Source of the DNA: Paenibacillus rubinfantis
GTDB lineage: Bacteria > Bacillota > Bacilli > Paenibacillales > Paenibacillaceae
NCBI RefSeq assembly: GCF_001486505.1
Contig: NZ_LN909066.1
Coordinates: 1,530,452-1,594,451, forward strand
Direction: 5' to 3'
Length of the DNA: 64,000 bases
How positions within the stretch are numbered: the first letter of the stretch is position 1; each line of letters begins with the position of its first letter. The notes below the pieces were generated by a model. The model searched no databases and had not been told where the DNA came from. It worked only from the letters and a program-made list of their open reading frames with translations. Shown piece by piece: positions 18,220 to 26,839 of the stretch. The position numbers were made by a program, and so were the translations under genes.

Positions 18220-18933
18220 CTAATTACTGGTGTATCTAACCCAATCGTAGTAAGCGTACAGCGGATTCGCTCCATTATAGCTGCCCAGCCAGCCGTCTAC
18301 ACCAGTGCCGTTCCAAAGATTCATCATGATTTTTCCTGGGGTTTTCGGGATATTGGAAGTTGCCGTATGTTTGGCAACACCATCCACATACCATGTGATG
18401 GAATTGGGTTGCCAGTTAAAGGCATAGGTATGGTAGCCTTGGGAGGCATCGAAGCCCAAATTAATCACTTTTTCGTGACCACCAACCCCATTTGTATAGT
18501 AATTAAATTGCACTTTGGTCGTATCCTTGCCCAAAAATTCGATATCGATTTCATCCCATTGCGTACCGTCTGATGGTCCCGTGTAAGTGAAGAAGGACGA
18601 TACAACTCCCACATTTTTCGCAGGCTTCATACTCACCTCATAAAGTCCGTATCCACTCTTGAACTTCGTGCGATACTCCGCACAATCAAACTTATTGTAG
18701 GAGGGGCTTGTAAGCGCAAGCTGAAGCTTCCCATCGCTTGTAAAGGATGCATTGTTTGCCTGCCAGGTGCAATTGAACATACCGCCATTGGAATACCCGT
18801 TCGCCTTCTCCCACGTTTGCGAATTATGATACGTCAACGGTTCCCAGAACACGGTAGCCCCCATTGTAGTAACCGTGAATAAAACCCAGAGAACTAGCGA
18901 AGAACAAAGGATAACCAGCCATCTTTTCTTCAC
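18220..18933 (-). CDS. GH16 beta-1,3-1,4-glucanase (lichenase), secreted
   Basis: A 237-residue secreted lichenase. A standard signal peptide (MKKRWLVILCSSLVLWVLF, probable cleavage near Gly25) is followed by the GH16 domain. WDEIDIEF gives Glu128, Asp130 and Glu132. Flanking motifs (YGLYEVSMKPAKNVGVVSSF, KIMMNLWNGTGVDGWLG) closely match the lipoprotein paralogue at 7286-8020, so the pair provides one diffusing and one cell-bound enzyme. The start is GTG at 18933 behind AAGGAAGAGGTG. A catabolite-repression-like site lies about 140 bases upstream. Confidence 0.95.
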   Translation of the reverse strand: MKKRWLVILCSSLVLWVLFTVTTMGATVFWEPLTYHNSQTWEKANGYSNGGMFNCTWQANNASFTSDGKLQLALTSPSYNKFDCAEYRTKFKSGYGLYEVSMKPAKNVGVVSSFFTYTGPSDGTQWDEIDIEFLGKDTTKVQFNYYTNGVGGHEKVINLGFDASQGYHTYAFNWQPNSITWYVDGVAKHTATSNIPKTPGKIMMNLWNGTGVDGWLGSYNGANPLYAYYDWVRYTSN

Positions 18934-19281
18934 ATTAACACCTCTTCCTTCTTTTTTTATTAGCCGCTACCGGAACATTGATCCTTGCTGAACCCAGCGA
19001 TCTCCAATTCCCTCCTTTCCTGGAAAAGAATATTGTTCGTAGCGTAACCTCATTTTAGGGTCTTTTAGGTAAGCGCTTCCATAATGATTAATTAACTTTG
19101 CCACTCCTTTTCAAACTTCTTTGTTAAGACAAGAAGGAGCCCTGAGAACGCCTCAAGACTCCCTAAACCTCAACTAAGCAAAACAGTCGAATTGAGCCGC
19201 GTTATACCCCAAACCCAACTTTTCTGATATGGTAGAATAAGTCACGAATTTCAATTCACTTCAATCAGGAGATTCCCGTTT
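18934..19281. other. Intergenic region with GH16 and HAD promoters
   Basis: These 348 bases separate divergent genes. The GH16 side holds a -35-like TTGAAA (minus strand, near 19111) and the cre-like site at 19068-19081. A GC-rich imperfect stem is visible near 19135-19163 (GGAG...CTCC). I see no convincing protein-coding ORF. Confidence 0.5.
19068..19081. promoter_or_regulatory. Candidate CcpA cre site
   Basis: GGTAAGCGCTTCCA closely matches the palindromic cre consensus (TGWAANCGNTNWCA) with the AAGCGCTT core intact. Position upstream of the secreted lichenase gene fits carbon catabolite repression. Confidence 0.55.
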
Positions 19282-19848
19282 ATGCGTAAACACATTGTAG
19301 CTATCGATATGGATGATACCCTGTGTCATCTCGTGCCCAAGGCGATTCACTACCACAATTTACAGTTCCCGGACCGTCAGCTGACGATGGACCAAATGAT
19401 TAGCTTTGATATGACGAAGATCTGGCATCCCGAATGCAATGAGGACCTGTTCTTCGGACGCCCTGGCTTGTATGAGGAGCTGGAGATCTTTGATGAACAT
19501 ACGGTCGAAGAAGTACGCAAGCTGGCACAAGAACACGATGTGATCATCGTAACCGCAGCCAGGCCGTCATCGGTCCCGGAGAAATGGAACTGGCTGCAGC
19601 GCTGGATGCCGTTTATCCCGTTTGAGAACTTTTTTGTCGCCAAACGAAAAACGCTGCTGGACTTCGACCTGCTGATCGATGACGGTCCGCATAACCTGGT
19701 GCCTGCCATGGAGGCCGGAAAGCTCACCATCGGGATCCCCCGCCCGTGGAACGCCCCGATTCAGGAACGGTTCCTCATGAAGGATTCATGGGAAGGCATG
19801 AGCGATTTGGTGAACCAGCTGCTAGCCGAGCGTTTCCCAAGGGAATAG
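19282..19848 (+). CDS. HAD-family 5'(3')-deoxyribonucleotidase-like phosphatase
   Basis: A 188-residue protein of the NT5C-like HAD group, which dephosphorylates (deoxy)nucleoside monophosphates. Motif I is AIDMDDTLCHLV with the nucleophile Asp and acid/base Asp; motif II is VIIVTAARP; the lysine of motif III is in VAKRKTLL; motif IV is LLIDDGPHNL. A cap insert (HPECNEDLFFGRPGLYEEL) follows motif I as in this family. Cytoplasmic. AGGAGATTCCC precedes the ATG. It runs convergently into the serine hydrolase gene with a 9-base gap. Confidence 0.85.
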   Translation: MRKHIVAIDMDDTLCHLVPKAIHYHNLQFPDRQLTMDQMISFDMTKIWHPECNEDLFFGRPGLYEELEIFDEHTVEEVRKLAQEHDVIIVTAARPSSVPEKWNWLQRWMPFIPFENFFVAKRKTLLDFDLLIDDGPHNLVPAMEAGKLTIGIPRPWNAPIQERFLMKDSWEGMSDLVNQLLAERFPRE

Positions 19849-19857
19849 ACCCGTCGG

Positions 19858-21309
19858 CTACTGAAGATGGCCCCGGATGGGGGCCGAAGCCGGCTCCCCG
19901 AAGGAAACGTTCACGGCATGGCGGATCTCGATGCCTTCCTCCAGCGGTTCGATTTCGATGCTGATCCGGAACGGCGTCTCGATCCGCTGAATGCTTAGCA
20001 GCAGCGTATCCGGCGACTTCCATGTGAAGGAGGCCGCAATCTGCTCCTCCTCCCCGAATAACGACGTCCGTCCCATTCGCCACGCCTGCCGCCCCAGTTC
20101 AACCCGGTGTTCGCCGCGCTTGTCCCGGATGTCCAGCACCGCCGTATCCCCATGGATGATGATCCCCGTGCTTTCCATCTCCAGCTCATTGGGTTCCAGC
20201 ACACACCTCTTGTCACTGCCAAACTCCACTTCCCGCTGCGAATTCGCCAGAATTCGAGGCGGCTCTAAATACAGCCCCTCCAGTACCTGTCGCAGCTCGC
20301 TCTCCGCCGCCGCATCCGCATCGGCCAAGCCTTCGTTCGCTTCAGAGAAGGCGCCCAGCAGATGCTCCCATACCCCGTTCAGCACCCCTTGCAGATCGTT
20401 GGTGCCGGACGTCATCGCCAGCACGGCCTCCTGCTCCGGCAGAACGATGCAAAATTGCCCAAACGCCCCGTCGCCCCGGTAAATCCCGTGACGGCAGCGC
20501 CAGAACTGATATCCATAGCCCTGCGCCCAGTCGCTGTCCCCGCCGTCTCCATTGGAGATCTGCTTGGAGGTTGCGGCATCAACCCAGCTTTCATCCAGCA
20601 ATCGCTCGCCTTGCCATAAGCCTTTTTGCAAGTAGAGCTGACCGAATTTAGCGATGTCCTCCGTCGTCACCTTAAGCCCAAATCCCCCGGTATTGATGCC
20701 GCGCGGGCAGCTCTCCCAAGTGGGATTCGCAATGCCCAGCGGCTCAAACAGGCGGGGCTGTAAATACTGCAGCAGTGTTTCTCCAGTGACTTGCTGCAGG
20801 ATGGCGGACAGTATATAGGTGGCTCCTGTGTTATACACAAATACCGTCCCCGGCTCATGCTCTACGGGCAACGCCAAAAACGCCTTGACCCAATTTCCGT
20901 CTTTTGCTTCAGCAAGCGGTCCCATCGTATCCACGGCATGGCCCGTCCCCATCATCAGCAGATGCTTGATCCGCATAGCGGCCAAATTCGGCGATATGTC
21001 CTTCGGCGCGTCCTCCGGGAAGAAAGAAACCACCGGATCGTCCACGCTCAATTTGCCCTCCTGAACGGCCATCCCGATGGCGGTCGAGGTAAAGCTTTTG
21101 CTCAGGGAAAACAACATATGCGGCAGATCCGGCCCGTAAGGGGCCCACCAGCCCTCCACCGCCACATGCCCGTGCCGCACCAACATCAGGCTATGCAATT
21201 CAATCGAATGCGCTTTCAAATATTCCAAAAAACCGATCACGTTCCGAGCCGAAATTCCCAGCTCCTTCAGGCTTGTTCTAGGCAGTGATTTTTCCGTATG
21301 GACGGACAT
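19858..21309 (-). CDS. Serine hydrolase, class C beta-lactamase family
   Basis: A penicillin-binding-protein-like hydrolase of about 483 residues. The nucleophile motif SLSK lies in MLFSLSKSFTSTAIG, the YxN motif is FVYNTGATYIL, and the third box is probably in YRGDGAFGQF. There is no signal peptide, so it acts in the cytoplasm, as many Paenibacillus 'esterase/lactamase-like' members do; true substrate unknown. The C-terminal 130 residues form an extra beta-rich domain. The start at 21309 is preferred over 21327 because AGGGAGAGGTGG lies directly before it. Confidence 0.88.
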   Translation of the reverse strand: MSVHTEKSLPRTSLKELGISARNVIGFLEYLKAHSIELHSLMLVRHGHVAVEGWWAPYGPDLPHMLFSLSKSFTSTAIGMAVQEGKLSVDDPVVSFFPEDAPKDISPNLAAMRIKHLLMMGTGHAVDTMGPLAEAKDGNWVKAFLALPVEHEPGTVFVYNTGATYILSAILQQVTGETLLQYLQPRLFEPLGIANPTWESCPRGINTGGFGLKVTTEDIAKFGQLYLQKGLWQGERLLDESWVDAATSKQISNGDGGDSDWAQGYGYQFWRCRHGIYRGDGAFGQFCIVLPEQEAVLAMTSGTNDLQGVLNGVWEHLLGAFSEANEGLADADAAAESELRQVLEGLYLEPPRILANSQREVEFGSDKRCVLEPNELEMESTGIIIHGDTAVLDIRDKRGEHRVELGRQAWRMGRTSLFGEEEQIAASFTWKSPDTLLLSIQRIETPFRISIEIEPLEEGIEIRHAVNVSFGEPASAPIRGHLQ

Positions 21310-21325
21310 TTCCACCTCTCCCTTC

Positions 21326-21353
21326 ATTGGGCATTTTACCCAATTCCATTATA
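21326..21353 (-). promoter_or_regulatory. -10 element with operator-like dyad, serine hydrolase promoter
   Basis: On the minus strand a perfect TATAAT (21353-21348) is followed at once by ATTGGG-N7-CCCAAT (21344-21326). A dyad overlapping the transcription start suggests repression. No good -35 is visible. Confidence 0.4.
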
Positions 21354-21480
21354 CACCTCGGCAATGGGATCATATGGAATTTCACAAAATTTCTGATCGA
21401 CTCACGCGGGAGGATGATCGATTGCTTTGAGCCAACGACGGAGCGGAAGCGACCGAAGCGGAATTGAAGTTTTATATTAA

Positions 21481-21639
21481 TTAGTGAATTGTAAAGGAAA
21501 TTAATAAGTCGTAGAAATTTATTGTTATATCTGAAAACACCGACAAAAGTTCTATTTTCTGTGCGAACAAATCAACAGCCACAATTTTACCTGTTAATAT
21601 ATTGGGGTAAAAAATTGCTTGACTAATGTTGATACTCAC
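21481..21639 (-). CDS. Small ORF coupled to the exporter; candidate RiPP precursor
   Basis: A 52-codon ORF begins with GTG overlapping the exporter stop codon (TTGTGAGT), behind AGGGAGTGATGTT. The peptide starts MSINISQAIFYPN and ends INFYDLLISFTIH. It has no Cys or Trp, is rich in Ile/Leu/Phe/Tyr, and contains a few Asp/Lys. It lies last in an operon with a radical-SAM maturase and an ABC exporter, so it may be the modified peptide; alternatively it is a small immunity or membrane protein, or a chance ORF in AT-rich DNA. No family is recognised. Confidence 0.4.
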   Translation of the reverse strand: MSINISQAIFYPNILTGKIVAVDLFAQKIELLSVFSDITINFYDLLISFTIH

Positions 21640-23270
21640 AACATCACTCCCTTTTTTTCACTTGATGGTAATAGTTCCGAAAAATCTATGATCTCATCAA
21701 ATAAATGGAGTATTTTTTCATCCTGCTGGTGGGTAATAACAATACATGTGCCCTCGTAAAGGGTGACGAGGTTTCTATAGATTTCGAATGTTGTCTGGGG
21801 ATCAACTGAGGAAGTAACTTCATCCAGAATGAGGATTTCTGGTGTTCGTATCAATGCACGGGCTAACGATACGCGTTGTTTTTGGCCGCCTGACAATCCT
21901 ATCGTATTACTAACATGTTGACTCACTTGCTCGTCCGTTGTTGCAAAAGAGCTTGCGCCCGCCAATTTAATAGCCTGCTTCAATTGTCTGTCGTCAAAGC
22001 AATTATCATAGAATAGGATATTATTCCGAATCGAATCCGTAAAAATAAAGCAATCCTGCCGGACATATCGAATTAATGATCGATAATCATGTTCATTAAT
22101 AACCTTGAGTTCTTGGCCATCGATCTCGATTCGCCCAAAATAATTACGAATGTCCCCAGCCAGAATTTTAGCGAATGTACTTTTTCCACACCCGCTAGGA
22201 CCGATGACAGCGTATTTTTTTCCTTTTTCAAAGCAGAGATTAAGATCATCAAAAACAAATTTGTTTTCCTCATAGGCAAAGCTCAAATTAGTGACCACGA
22301 TATGTTTGTGAAAATTGGTAATCAGTTTGTCTCCAAGAGTAGCACTAGATACTGCTTCAGTATAATCATTAGCGATGTTTTTGGAAGAATTGATTTGGTT
22401 CAAAGAAGAGATAATGTAATTGAGAGGTTGAAGCAAATTATTCATTAGTTGTACGAGAGCCATCATATAGCCGAAGGTCATTTCTCCACGTATTACATAA
22501 TAGGAACCTATACCAAGTGCAGTAATAAATGTTAAGAAACCGAAGTTTTGTGCCATAACCGCAACTGCAGAATCAATGAATCTAGACTTGAATCGAGCCT
22601 CCTCTACTTGATGGTTTACCAAATCGTGCTTCTGAACAAATACACTTTTTTTGTTATAGTCCCGAATCTCGAGTTTACCCTGCAAGCTTTCATTTACAAA
22701 CTTTAAATAATTTCCGGATTGTTCTGAATAGTGTTCCTTACGATGCCTGACTTGATTTTTTAATAGTTTAGGAAGAAAAATTGGTATCAACGTAACCACA
22801 GAAATACCTAAAGTCACCATATAACTGATTGATAGCATCGCAACAAGACCAAAAATAAACTGGGCCGTATAAAAAACAATGTTTAACCTCGAACGAAGAA
22901 AATCGTTCTCGATGATGTCCATATTGGTGCTAAAATCGGCTACATTGACCCTATCGTCAGATCCGACCTTGATTGTATTAAAAGAAGAAAGAGATAAATA
23001 GAATTTCTTGGTTTTCATCACTTCTAATACATCACGTATATAATGACCTGCTGCATATTTTGAAACAATGGTAACTGACATGTCAAACAGCATAAACAAA
23101 ACGGCAAAACCAATGGATTGAAGCAAAACGGACACGTCATGAGTCAATGTTGAATCTATAATTTGTTGTAGTACAAAAGCAAAGTACACATTGATAGCAG
23201 CGGAAATGACCAAGAGAATACACACTAGAACAAAATTCCTTTTTTTTATCAGATGTAACATTTGTATCAT
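21636..23270 (-). CDS. ABC exporter, fused membrane and ATPase domains
   Basis: A 544-residue half-transporter of the type IV exporter class. Six membrane helices occupy residues about 10-310. The ATPase carries GPSGCGKST (Walker A), LSGGQKQRVSLARAL (signature), ILILDEVTSSVD (Walker B) and the switch His in IVITHQQDE. There is no N-terminal C39 peptidase domain, so any leader would be removed elsewhere. Base composition is AT-rich, unlike flanking genes. It lies 31 bases after the radical-SAM gene and probably exports its product. Confidence 0.92.
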   Translation of the reverse strand: MIQMLHLIKKRNFVLVCILLVISAAINVYFAFVLQQIIDSTLTHDVSVLLQSIGFAVLFMLFDMSVTIVSKYAAGHYIRDVLEVMKTKKFYLSLSSFNTIKVGSDDRVNVADFSTNMDIIENDFLRSRLNIVFYTAQFIFGLVAMLSISYMVTLGISVVTLIPIFLPKLLKNQVRHRKEHYSEQSGNYLKFVNESLQGKLEIRDYNKKSVFVQKHDLVNHQVEEARFKSRFIDSAVAVMAQNFGFLTFITALGIGSYYVIRGEMTFGYMMALVQLMNNLLQPLNYIISSLNQINSSKNIANDYTEAVSSATLGDKLITNFHKHIVVTNLSFAYEENKFVFDDLNLCFEKGKKYAVIGPSGCGKSTFAKILAGDIRNYFGRIEIDGQELKVINEHDYRSLIRYVRQDCFIFTDSIRNNILFYDNCFDDRQLKQAIKLAGASSFATTDEQVSQHVSNTIGLSGGQKQRVSLARALIRTPEILILDEVTSSVDPQTTFEIYRNLVTLYEGTCIVITHQQDEKILHLFDEIIDFSELLPSSEKKGVML

Positions 23271-23301
23271 CTCCAGTTTCTACACATTTGTTGTATCACC
23301 T

Positions 23302-24636
23302 CTAATCTATGGGGAAGATTCCCTGATCCTTGCCGCTAATTAGAGAACACATTGGGTCAGGTCCCTGCGAATCATTTTTAATATACGAATTTAGTATACA
23401 ACCACCAAGACAGGAGTCAGCATCCTTACACAAACGACATCTCGGATCATCATTTTTTAATTCACGAAATTCCTTTAAACGTTGTCCCTTCCAAATTTCT
23501 TTTAAACTCTGTTTGTTAATATTTCCAAATCCTATTTGATCTTTAATAAAGTAGCTTTTATCGCATGGTCCCGTATCTCCATCAGCAAAAACTATTATTT
23601 CCCCGATACCGCCTGCGCACTTTTTGGGTTTACCATAGCTCAAATATGCTAAGGAATAATCAACGTTGGGAAATTGTCCAGTAATTTTATCTAGATGCAT
23701 CTGAAGACAGTCGAGTTCTTCTTTGGAAGGAACAAGAGTAAAACTAGCCCGTCCGACCGGAACAACCGCCTCAATATTAAATTTCTCTATACCTAAATCT
23801 CTGAAATAAAGCACCATAGAAGGAATATCTGCTATATTTTTCTTAGTTGCAATAATCTTCATGATTATTTCAATACCGACACTATGTAAGTAATAAATCG
23901 CTTTAAACATTCTATTAAAAGAACCGGGCACTCCAACTATCCTGTCATAATGTTCAGGAATATGTGAGTCGGCTGTTAATTGTAAAGATTGAATCCCGAC
24001 AGAATGCAGTCTTTTTGCGGCCAGTTCATCAATTAAAGTTCCTCTCGTGAATAATAGAACTTTCTTGTAACCTTTAAGATGAGCATACTGGATGATCTCA
24101 TATACATCTGGATGCATCATTGGCTCTCCACCGAAGACCCCTAGATACTGTGCCCCTAAGTCATATGCATCGTCTAATATTTCTATCACTTTATCAAAAG
24201 GGATCAGATGTGATTTTCCAATAGGTGCATTTTGCGAACAGTATTCGCACTTCAAGCAACAAGAGTCAAGAATTGAAATGGTAATAGCAATCATTGAAGT
24301 TGGAGTTAACTCAGAAGTGAATTTGGGGATATTGCTCATATAGGAGAGTGAAGTTTTTAATCCTTTAACTTTTTGAGGACTCCAGGTTAAAAATCCCCAA
24401 TTTATCAAATTTTGAATGTATTGATCGATCTGATGAGCGGGTATCCCTGGATTACTCGTTGTTATTGTAGATTTAATTTCTTCAATTGACTTGGATCCAT
24501 CACACGTTTTTATTATTGCTTTTTGATACTTGTTGAGTTTTTTTGTTTTGTAGTTTCTATAGTTGGTCAACAAACATAAATCATCATTTAAATCATTCAA
24601 ATGAATATGAGGATGTAAAATAGGGTATCTACTCAC
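23302..24636 (-). CDS. Radical SAM/SPASM peptide-modifying enzyme with PqqD-like N-terminus
   Basis: A 444-residue enzyme. Residues 1-90 resemble a PqqD/RRE peptide-recognition domain (LNKYQKAIIKTCDGSKSIEE, then a winged-helix tail). The radical-SAM core binds a 4Fe-4S cluster through Cys126, Cys130 and Cys133 (CxxxCxxC) and shows GGEP at 169-172. The C-terminal SPASM domain has further Cys in CAGGIGE, GPCDKS, CRLCKDADSCLGGC and a last Cys near MCSL, enough for two auxiliary clusters. Such enzymes make thioether, C-C or epimerised residues in RiPPs. Start is GTG behind AAGGGAG. AT-rich composition suggests transfer. Confidence 0.9.
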   Translation of the reverse strand: MSRYPILHPHIHLNDLNDDLCLLTNYRNYKTKKLNKYQKAIIKTCDGSKSIEEIKSTITTSNPGIPAHQIDQYIQNLINWGFLTWSPQKVKGLKTSLSYMSNIPKFTSELTPTSMIAITISILDSCCLKCEYCSQNAPIGKSHLIPFDKVIEILDDAYDLGAQYLGVFGGEPMMHPDVYEIIQYAHLKGYKKVLLFTRGTLIDELAAKRLHSVGIQSLQLTADSHIPEHYDRIVGVPGSFNRMFKAIYYLHSVGIEIIMKIIATKKNIADIPSMVLYFRDLGIEKFNIEAVVPVGRASFTLVPSKEELDCLQMHLDKITGQFPNVDYSLAYLSYGKPKKCAGGIGEIIVFADGDTGPCDKSYFIKDQIGFGNINKQSLKEIWKGQRLKEFRELKNDDPRCRLCKDADSCLGGCILNSYIKNDSQGPDPMCSLISGKDQGIFPID

Positions 24637-24713
24637 TTGAAATCTCCCTTCTTTAATTATATTTGAATTAACGAAGGCTCTTTTTGTATTTCATTTTATA
24701 ACTTTTTTTCAAT

Positions 24714-24742
24714 ATTTTACCTCGAGTCGATAAAGGAAACAA
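24714..24742 (-). promoter_or_regulatory. Candidate promoter of the radical-SAM operon
   Basis: On the minus strand TTGTTT (24742-24737), 17 bases, and TAAAAT (24719-24714) form a plausible SigA promoter 78 bases before the GTG start. Confidence 0.45.
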
Positions 24743-24848
24743 TTGATTTCACAAATAATACAAATATTGCATATAATTCTCCACTTAGGTGACTTCTAGT
24801 GATTTTTATTTAGGCCCAGATGCTTAAAAAGCATAACAGTTTCGTTTC

Positions 24849-24887
24849 TTGACTAATACCATAGATTGCTCTATTTTGTATGTACAA
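24849..24887 (+). promoter_or_regulatory. Promoter with MarR-operator-like dyad
   Basis: TTGACT (24849-24854), a 17-base spacer and TATTTT (24872-24877). A perfect dyad TTGTA-TG-TACAA (24876-24887) overlaps the -10 and start site, as expected for autoregulation by the MarR protein encoded next. Confidence 0.5.
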
Positions 24888-24912
24888 CAAAAGAACAAGG
24901 AGTGGTGAATTT

Positions 24913-25368
24913 ATGCCGAACACAATTTCGGAACAATCCACAAATAAAAGCGACGCTTTCCTCCACACCTGCCTGTACTTTACCACCAACCGGCTGAGCC
25001 GGGCGATCACGCGGATCGCCGACGATGCGTTTGCGACGACCGGGCTAGCGCCCGCTTACGGTTATCTGATACGCCTGGTCATCATCAAGCCCGGTATTAC
25101 GCAAAAAGAGCTGTCCGAGAAGCTGTACATCACGCCGTCCACCTTGACGCGCTTTATCGACAAGCTGCAGGCGAAGGGGCTGGTTGAACGCCAGGTCCAA
25201 GGGAAAACCGTGTTGGTTTACCCTACCGAAAAAGCCCGCACGCTCGAACCCTCCTTGCGCGAGGCTTCGGAGAAACTAAAGGCCTCGTACGTGGCCGTAC
25301 TTGGCGAGGAATTGGCTGACCTGCTGACATCGCAGCAGGAGCTTGCTAGCGAGCAATTGGAACGATAA
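24913..25368 (+). CDS. MarR-family regulator
   Basis: A 151-residue winged-helix regulator. The DNA-binding part has ITQKELSEKLYITPSTLTRF (recognition helix) followed by LQAKGLVERQVQGKTVLVYPT (wing). Dimerisation helices lie at both ends. MarR proteins repress nearby efflux or detoxification genes and release DNA on ligand or oxidant binding. AAGGAGTGG sets the ATG at 24913 rather than an earlier in-frame ATG at 24880. The MFS gene follows 36 bases later, so it probably controls itself and that transporter. Confidence 0.92.
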   Translation: MPNTISEQSTNKSDAFLHTCLYFTTNRLSRAITRIADDAFATTGLAPAYGYLIRLVIIKPGITQKELSEKLYITPSTLTRFIDKLQAKGLVERQVQGKTVLVYPTEKARTLEPSLREASEKLKASYVAVLGEELADLLTSQQELASEQLER

Positions 25369-25404
25369 TTCAAACCAAAATAGAGATAAGGGAGAAACCT
25401 ACAA

Positions 25405-26697
25405 ATGAATGAGCTGCATCTTTCGCCTGAAACCAGGCCCAAATCACGTTTCTTTTACGGCTGGATTATCGTCCTGCTCACGTTTGTCACCTTGCTCGTC
25501 TCCGCAGGTATCCGCTCTTTGCCAAGCGTGCTGCTCCTTCCGTTCCAAGACGAATTCGGCTGGAGCCGCGGCAGCATTTCTAGCGTCATCTCCATCGGGA
25601 TTTTTCTGTACGGCCTGGTCGGGCCGTTCTCGGCCTCCCTGCTGCTGCGCTTTGGCTTCCGCAAGGTGTTGATCTGCTCGTTATCCGTGCTGGGGCTAAG
25701 CTTGGCGCTCACCCCGTTTATCCATGCCTTGTGGCAATTTGAACTGCTGTGGGGGCTGGTGTCGGGCCTGGCGACCGGGATGATGGCGAACGTCTTGGGC
25801 GTCACGGTCAGCAATCAGTGGTTCGTCAAGCGCAAGGGCTTGATCATAGGCTTGCTCACCGCCAGCGCGGCAACCGGACAGCTGCTGTTCCTGCCTTTGT
25901 TCGCTAAGCTGACGTCGGACTTCGGCTGGCGGTACGCCATATACTTCGCCGTCGCCAGCATAGTTGTCATTCTGATCGCCGTCGCAATCTGGATGCGCAA
26001 TCACCCGTACGAGGTCGGCTCCGCCCCCTATGGCGCAACCGAACTGGTTAAACCGGAGCCCTTCCGGGGCAATATCTTCATCGAACCGTTGCAAAATTTG
26101 CGGCTGGCGATGAAACACCCGACGTTTTGGCTGCTGGCCGGTACCTTCTTCTTCTGCGGATTTTCGACGAACGGTCTCATCGGGACACATCTGATCGCCG
26201 CTTGCGGCGACCATGGCATGTTGGAGGTTGCCGCCGCCGGACTTCTCGCTATGATGGGCGTGTTCGATCTGTTCGGCACGACCATCTCCGGCTGGTTGTC
26301 GGACCGTTTCGACAGCCGCAAGCTGCTGTTCTGGTACTACGGCCTGCGCGGACTCTCCCTGCTGTTCCTGCCGTTCGCGCTAAACTCGGCCTCCCCGATG
26401 ATGCTCGTGGTGTTTTCCGTCTTCTACGGCCTCGACTGGATCGCAACCGTTCCGCCAACCGCCAAGCTGGCAAGCGAAACGTTTGGTAAAGAGAAATCCG
26501 GCATGATCTTCGGCTGGGTGGTTGTGGCCCACCAAATCGGTGCCTCCACGGCTGCCTACGGCGCGGGCGTCCTGCGCGATTGGCTGGGGAGCTACTCCCA
26601 AGCATTTGTGATCGCCGGATTCGTTTGCTTCGTGGCCGCGGTGATGGCGATGCAAATCCGCAAAGCTCAAAGCCAGGCGATAGACGCAGCGATGTAA
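25405..26697 (+). CDS. MFS transporter
   Basis: A 430-residue permease with twelve predicted helices, related to the oxalate/formate (OxlT) and monocarboxylate-like MFS branch. Loop signatures include RSLPSVLLLPFQDEFGWSRG after helix 1, GPFSASLLLRFGFRKVL between helices 2 and 3, and SGWLSDRFDSRKLLF in the second half. Substrate unknown. It is the second gene of an operon with the MarR regulator. Strong AGGGAGAAACC site before ATG. Confidence 0.92.
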   Translation: MNELHLSPETRPKSRFFYGWIIVLLTFVTLLVSAGIRSLPSVLLLPFQDEFGWSRGSISSVISIGIFLYGLVGPFSASLLLRFGFRKVLICSLSVLGLSLALTPFIHALWQFELLWGLVSGLATGMMANVLGVTVSNQWFVKRKGLIIGLLTASAATGQLLFLPLFAKLTSDFGWRYAIYFAVASIVVILIAVAIWMRNHPYEVGSAPYGATELVKPEPFRGNIFIEPLQNLRLAMKHPTFWLLAGTFFFCGFSTNGLIGTHLIAACGDHGMLEVAAAGLLAMMGVFDLFGTTISGWLSDRFDSRKLLFWYYGLRGLSLLFLPFALNSASPMMLVVFSVFYGLDWIATVPPTAKLASETFGKEKSGMIFGWVVVAHQIGASTAAYGAGVLRDWLGSYSQAFVIAGFVCFVAAVMAMQIRKAQSQAIDAAM

Positions 26698-26773
26698 GCT
26701 CTCTACGCTTGGGATTGACGGAATCCCACCGAGCATGGTATGTTCTTCTCAAAATGAAGGCCATGTAACCTCA

Positions 26774-26812
26774 GGGTTCAACCTCGCGAAAGCGTTAGGT
26801 TGGACCCTTTTT
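26774..26812 (+). terminator. Intrinsic terminator
   Basis: GGGTTCAACCT pairs with AGGTTGGACCC (one G-T wobble) around a 12-base loop, followed by TTTTT. It ends the MarR-MFS transcript. Confidence 0.85.
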
Positions 26813-26839
26813 GCATGCCGATAAGGAGGTTGTTCTTTT

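Noticed and set aside
18940..19020. 15-codon leader ORF before the secreted lichenase (TTG start after AAAGGAGGG)
   Set aside because: Spacing from ribosome site to TTG is too short and no antiterminator-like structure is visible.
24810..25010. 66-codon minus-strand frame as RiPP precursor
   Set aside because: Mostly antisense to the MarR gene, no ribosome site, and it ends upstream of the radical-SAM promoter.
26249..26764. 171-codon minus-strand frame in the MFS gene
   Set aside because: Arg/Ser-rich shadow of a clear membrane transporter.
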